Shown: positions 60,629-64,000 of the stretch, in pieces | How the letters are laid out: every line of letters starts with the position of its first letter | Position numbering within the stretch: the stretch's first letter is position 1 | Assembly (NCBI GenBank): GCA_049680625.1 | Contig: JBAUID010000221.1 | Location: forward strand, 11,153 to 75,152 | Reading direction: 5' to 3' | From: JAUIAI01 sp049680625 | GTDB lineage: Bacteria > Pseudomonadota > Gammaproteobacteria > Burkholderiales > Burkholderiaceae_E | DNA: 64,000 bases | Translations under genes and position numbers: made by a program | Notes under the pieces: model-generated | Database searches by the model: none | Seen by the model: the letters and a program-made list of their open reading frames with translations, nothing else | Told to the model about the DNA's origin: nothing

Positions 60629-61360
60629 TCAGGCGGCAACCGGATCACATACCGACCGGGCCAGACAGATGTCCTGCCACGCCTTAAACTTCTCTTCGGG
60701 CTTCCGAAGGAAGTACGCGGGGTGATAGCCGGCCACCAGTGGTACACGCCGCCCACCGATGTCAACCTCGTGAACCGACTGGCGCAGGCTACCAATGCTG
60801 CGATCTGTTTTAAGCAACGCCTGGGCTGCAAACCGCCCCATGGTAAAAATCAGTTCAGGCTGAAGCACTTGCACTTGCCGTTCCAGGTATCGCGCACAGC
60901 TGGCCAGCTCGTCCGGCTGGGGGTCCCGATTGCCCGGTGGACGACACTTCAATACGTTTACTATGAATACGCCCGCAATGCGCGACGCACCAACTGAGGC
61001 CAACATGGCATTAAGCAGCTGCCCAGCCTCCCCAACGAATGGTTCGCCGCTCTCATCTTCGCGCGCACCGGGCGCTTCACCAACAACCAGCCACCGCGGT
61101 TGATTATCACCCGCCCCGAACACCGTGCGCTGGCGTGATTCACAAAGGCTGCAGAGGCGACATTCAGCAACCGCCGTCTGCAGCTCAGTCCAGCCCATCG
61201 CCGCAACTCCATTGGCCTCATTGGCGTGATTGGCCTCGGCGGCCACAGGCATTGCCACGGTGGTGCTATCACGGCTCAGAATGGGACCTGTGACCGACCA
61301 CAGCGGACCAATATCCAAGGCATGCCAGGCTGCCGCCAGATGCTGATCACTTTTATTCAT
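60629..61360 (-). CDS. Type-4 uracil-DNA glycosylase (Fe-S)
   Basis: This 243-aa family-4 UDG removes uracil from DNA. Motif 1 is VGEAPGAREDESGEPFVG and motif 3 is AGYHPAYFLR. Four Cys for a 4Fe-4S cluster are visible (CRLCSLC near residue 68, and CRPPGNRDPQPDELASC). The first ~60 residues are not conserved and include a short repeat-derived linker (EANHANEANG). The ATG shares a base with the rimI stop (TGATG). It is convergent with lplT (18 bp). Confidence 0.92.
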   Translation of the reverse strand: MNKSDQHLAAAWHALDIGPLWSVTGPILSRDSTTVAMPVAAEANHANEANGVAAMGWTELQTAVAECRLCSLCESRQRTVFGAGDNQPRWLVVGEAPGAREDESGEPFVGEAGQLLNAMLASVGASRIAGVFIVNVLKCRPPGNRDPQPDELASCARYLERQVQVLQPELIFTMGRFAAQALLKTDRSIGSLRQSVHEVDIGGRRVPLVAGYHPAYFLRKPEEKFKAWQDICLARSVCDPVAA

Positions 61361-61896
61361 CAGCGGCCCCCATCAGCAGACTCGTCAGCGGACAATACCC
61401 TGCGCATCACAATCGCGTCCTCACGACTTCGATGAAACGACGGATAGTAGTTGCGGCGAATGCCAACCCGAACGAAGTTTTCGGAGTCGTAAAGACTAAT
61501 CGCAACCAAATTTGACGGTCTCACCTCAAGGTACATTCCGCGAGCACCGGCCGCGCTGGCACGCTGCAACAGCATATGGAGCACCCGACGGCCAAGCCCC
61601 GTGCCCTGGTGATCACTGGCAATACTAATATTGAGTAAATGCGCTTCATCCAGAATATGCATAACAACCGCGTAGCCGATAACATTATCGTGATCCGCTT
61701 TGTGATGCGTTTTGTCATCCATTAAAGGCGTAGCCCCGGCGCACACCACAAGCGCGTCGTAACCCGCTTTGATTGAATCCGCAAAATTGCCCGGGGTCCA
61801 GGGAAACGGATAAATAACCTGTTCTATACCGATGACCGTATCGATGTGAAGGCGGGTCATCGGCACTAGTTTCAGTTTGGTCACTATCGAGTCCAT
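61360..61896 (-). CDS. rimI: Ribosomal-protein-alanine N-acetyltransferase RimI
   Basis: RimI (178 aa) is a GNAT enzyme that acetylates the N-terminus of ribosomal protein S18. IEQVIYPFPWTPGNFADSI and the acetyl-CoA loop IASDHQGTGLGRRVLHMLLQ are clear. YLEVRPSNLVAISLYDSENF and RRNYYP follow. A 15-residue His/Asp-rich insertion (MDDKTHHKADHD) lies in the early beta-hairpin and makes the protein longer than E. coli RimI (148). It is downstream of tsaB, a common arrangement. A 14-bp direct duplication (GGGTCATCGGCACT) occurs at 61854 and 61921 across its 5' end. Confidence 0.9.
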   Translation of the reverse strand: MDSIVTKLKLVPMTRLHIDTVIGIEQVIYPFPWTPGNFADSIKAGYDALVVCAGATPLMDDKTHHKADHDNVIGYAVVMHILDEAHLLNISIASDHQGTGLGRRVLHMLLQRASAAGARGMYLEVRPSNLVAISLYDSENFVRVGIRRNYYPSFHRSREDAIVMRRVLSADESADGGR

Positions 61897-61977
61897 GGCC
61901 CGAATCTTCGCATATCGGCCGGGTCATCGGCACTTTGTCCCTAAGGACGCTACCTGCCCTCTGGCTGGACGACAACC

Positions 61978-62853
61978 CTAATTACCGTCTCGGCCCAGGG
62001 CGCGTGCAGCGCGTAAGGCCACCTGCTCCTCTACATTAAGTGCCACCTTATGGCGAACGTACAGTGGCCTTGCACGGTCGGGCGCGACCCAGTGGGCTTG
62101 CGCCGTCGCCAGCATGAGCACAGCACGTACCAAAGCGCTCGCGTCCGGCATGCCGACAATTTCAAGCCGATCTGCAAACCCAGTTTGGGGATGGCGGGTC
62201 AGTCCGTCACCGGCGATAACAGGGATAAGGTATTTCGGCAACAAGGCCCCGCTACCTTGTTGACTGCCACTTGCCACCACAGTCAGCCAGGCAGATAACT
62301 GATCAACAGCAATGAGGTCGGCAGCGTGCAGCGTGCTCAGACCCCCAGTTTCGATCCGATAACGCCCTACGTAACATTCGCCCATCCTGGCATCGGTGCA
62401 TACGGCAATACTGGTGCCGGGAAGCAGCTCTTGCTCATCAGCAGTTGCCAATGCGATTGCCTCCAATGAATCCACTGCACGCAGCTTCAGGCCGGCGCCG
62501 AAGGCCAGCCCCTGGGCAACGGCACACGCCACGCGTACCCGGGTAAACCCACCGGGCCCGGCTTCAAACGCTATTCCATCCAGTTCATGAAGCGTACAGC
62601 CGCAGGACAGCAGCAGTTCGTCGATTGCCGGCAGCAGATTCTCGCTGTGCCGGTCGGCACTGTCGAGCACCAGGGTGTCAATACGGTGCCCGGAATTAAC
62701 TGCTAAAGAAGGCTCTATCGATGAGGTCGGTTGCCGGGATATCAGCAAACCTGGCTGCGACCGGCTCAGCCCAACGGCAAGGCCAGACTCAGACAATGAG
62801 ATAGCGAGCACACAGTCCGCCGAACCCGGGCTGGAATCGTCAGCTGACGGCAC
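61978..62853 (-). CDS. tsaB: tRNA threonylcarbamoyladenosine biosynthesis protein TsaB
   Basis: TsaB (291 aa) is an ASKHA-fold partner of TsaD in t6A37 tRNA modification. The N-terminus has the usual first strand (CVLAISLSESGLAVGLSRSQ). SADRHSENLLPAIDELLLSC and the signature FEAGPGGFTRVRVACAVAQG are diagnostic. The protein is about 60 residues longer than E. coli TsaB, mostly as N-terminal and loop insertions. The start is GTG at 62853, without a strong ribosome site, so the N-terminus is uncertain. Confidence 0.9.
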   Translation of the reverse strand: MPSADDSSPGSADCVLAISLSESGLAVGLSRSQPGLLISRQPTSSIEPSLAVNSGHRIDTLVLDSADRHSENLLPAIDELLLSCGCTLHELDGIAFEAGPGGFTRVRVACAVAQGLAFGAGLKLRAVDSLEAIALATADEQELLPGTSIAVCTDARMGECYVGRYRIETGGLSTLHAADLIAVDQLSAWLTVVASGSQQGSGALLPKYLIPVIAGDGLTRHPQTGFADRLEIVGMPDASALVRAVLMLATAQAHWVAPDRARPLYVRHKVALNVEEQVALRAARALGRDGN

Positions 62854-62948
62854 GGTAACCCGTTGCCATAAACGGCCGAATCACCGCCGCGAATAGTCGG
62901 CGGATTGGTAGTCTTGCCTCGAACCGGATTGCCCGCCGTGTGGCCAAC

Positions 62949-63611
62949 TCAGTTCCCCCTTGCCGTGCCAACTGAGTTGCCAACTGGGTTGCCAACTGGG
63001 TTGCCAACTGGGTTGTCACCAGCCGGCGCCAGCGCCCCAACCATGGCCGGGGTCAGCCGTATGGCGTCAGGTAACGCGCCGGATGTGTTCTGTACCTGTG
63101 TCGATCGAATCGGTTCTGACTGAAAGTGGCTTGTCGGGACCTGTGGTGCCACCTGCCGGTCTGTGGTGTCTACGCCCGTGGACACCGGATCAGCCGTATC
63201 GACAGCCGTGGCCTGCATCACTTCCTCGGCAAGACGCTGCGTGCGGAGTTGTTCACGCAGCAGTTGGCGTTCTGCAGCCGTGAGACGATCGTTGCCCAGG
63301 CCAAGAGACTCGAGCGTCCCCACCTTGACTGGATGATGGGTGTCTCTGAGCAACTCGACACGCAGGCGGTCGTGCTCGTGGCGACTGAGTTGGGCGAGGT
63401 GCCAGCGTATTTCTTGCAAACCAACCGGCTGTCGCGGAGCCAGCGACACACCAGAGGGAAAGTTGGTGCGATCTCGAAAGTCTTCATTCTGACGGTCGAA
63501 AGTAAGATAGTCGGACGCCGCAGGCGCAGCCCTGCTGATTGGCGGTTGTCCGAATGAGGCATCAGTCACATTGGCCACAAGAGCCGCGGCAAAGCAAAGC
63601 ACAAAATTCAT
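62949..63611 (-). CDS. Predicted secreted protein with C-terminal NPVG repeats, unknown function
   Basis: I do not recognise this 220-aa protein. It begins with a short signal peptide (MNFVLCFAAALVANVTDA). The middle is helical and charged (LQEIRWHLAQLSRHEHDRLR; LTAAERQLLREQLRTQRLAE). A Gln/Thr/Val-rich stretch follows. The C-terminus carries four tandem GNPVG-type units encoded by a 12-bp DNA repeat. The helical middle resembles small periplasmic proteins with an AERQ-L motif, but no family can be named. It is upstream of tsaB by 95 bp. Confidence 0.6.
   Translation of the reverse strand: MNFVLCFAAALVANVTDASFGQPPISRAAPAASDYLTFDRQNEDFRDRTNFPSGVSLAPRQPVGLQEIRWHLAQLSRHEHDRLRVELLRDTHHPVKVGTLESLGLGNDRLTAAERQLLREQLRTQRLAEEVMQATAVDTADPVSTGVDTTDRQVAPQVPTSHFQSEPIRSTQVQNTSGALPDAIRLTPAMVGALAPAGDNPVGNPVGNPVGNSVGTARGN
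62965..63012. repeat. 12-bp tandem repeat (4 units) in the 3' end of the secreted-protein gene
   Basis: TTGCCAACTGGG occurs at 62977, 62989 and 63001, preceded by the degenerate GTGCCAACTGAG at 62965. Being a multiple of three, it adds the tetrapeptide NPVG in frame on the minus strand. Confidence 0.9.
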
Positions 63612-64000
63612 AATGAGGAAGGCTGGAGATTAGCTTTTTAGCCAGGGAGGCAGCTAACCCGAAGCAGATGGCTGGAATGAAGGTGAAAGCAGGTGCCAAT
63701 AAAAGGCGCCAACAAACTGCAAATAAGCTCACGCAAACTCACACCCAAGGTGTGCATTTCACATTACGCACTGAACTGACCACTGAACTGACCTATATCA
63801 GTGTCGGTGGACATTAGTCGCCGCGGCTTGGCGTTGCTGCTTGTACCCACAAAACTGCTTAAATCACTTCGGGCCATGCCAGCGCTGCCGGAACAACGCA
63901 CCTGGCCCATTTATAAATGTAATGGTACGGTTTGATCAGCGCAGTGTATTCTCGTATCGGGTAAGCGTTGTAACGATGCGTAATTCTGCCGCCCAGGCTG
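63612..64000. other. Right-end spacer, no complete gene
   Basis: A perfect 12-bp tandem doublet CACTGAACTGAC lies at 63769-63792. A plus-strand ATG at 63976 opens a frame (MRNSAAQA) that runs off the window after 8 codons; it may be the start of the next gene but is too short to judge. Nothing else is seen. Confidence 0.5.

Noticed and set aside
63976..64000. Start of a plus-strand gene at the right edge
   Set aside because: Only 8 codons are visible, so neither identity nor reality can be judged.

Overview
The window reads as a chromosomal, almost entirely housekeeping segment of a gammaproteobacterium (about 54% GC by eye). The evidence is gene order: rpsB-tsf-pyrH-frr-uppS-cdsA-dxr-rseP-bamA-skp-lpxD-fabZ-lpxA-lpxB-rnhB with dxr placed as in Pseudomonas, map-glnD, smc-zipA-ligA, the dap genes, and tig-clpP-clpX-lon-hup-ppiD. 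I cannot fix the order or family. A Gcw_chp/TorF-type outer-membrane protein, two ACAD10-like phosphotransferases and an hpnCDE squalene cluster would fit an environmental or marine lineage. I see no insertion sequence, prophage, integron, CRISPR array, toxin-antitoxin pair or recognisable defence island.

Layout. 1-15280 (all minus): one long envelope and translation block. It holds ribosomal protein S2, EF-Ts, UMP kinase and ribosome recycling factor; isoprenoid and phospholipid precursor enzymes (UppS, CdsA, Dxr); the RseP protease; BamA and its chaperone Skp; the lipid A enzymes LpxD, FabZ, LpxA and LpxB; RNase HII; and a TrmH-type rRNA/tRNA methyltransferase cut by the window edge. 15281-15776 is a divergent spacer with a 13-unit, 11-bp tandem array. 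15777-19196 (plus): map and glnD. 19267-27358 (minus): a phosphorylase of the methylthioinosine type, ligA, zipA, smc. 27585-37849 (plus): dapC, dapD, pilU, a yffB-type ArsC-like gene, dapE, prmB, an ABC-F protein, a phosphotransferase, a YfcG-type GST and a small PilZ-like protein. 37857-42218 (minus): an HdfR-like LysR regulator, a Gcw_chp porin-like protein, a BON lipoprotein, a second phosphotransferase and a DUF1178 protein. 42357-43490 (plus): mnmH. 43507-53593 (minus): ppiD, tRNA-Asp, tRNA-Val, hup, lon, clpX, clpP, tig, tRNA-Leu, the protein quality-control cluster. 53682-56703 (plus): hpnCDE for squalene. 56684-59180 (minus): radA, alr. 59342-60610 (plus): lplT. 60629-63611 (minus): type-4 uracil-DNA glycosylase, rimI, tsaB and an unknown secreted protein.

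The most unusual signals are not in gene content. (1) ligA has no ATG/GTG/TTG that gives a full domain Ia. A perfect AGGAGG sits 5 nt before an ATT codon at 22157 that restores the exact N-terminus, so ATT is the likely initiator. (2) Many intergenic spacers carry their own private short tandem repeat (units of 10-19 bp, each with a different sequence). The largest is the 11-bp array between rpsB and map; others are 5 x 14 bp, 4 x 13 bp, 2 x 19 bp, 3 x 10 bp and several perfect 12-bp doublets. (3) map and alr have -10 boxes 6-7 nt before their start codons, predicting leaderless mRNAs. I did not find a convincing new multi-gene system; these expression and spacer features are the best candidates for new biology.
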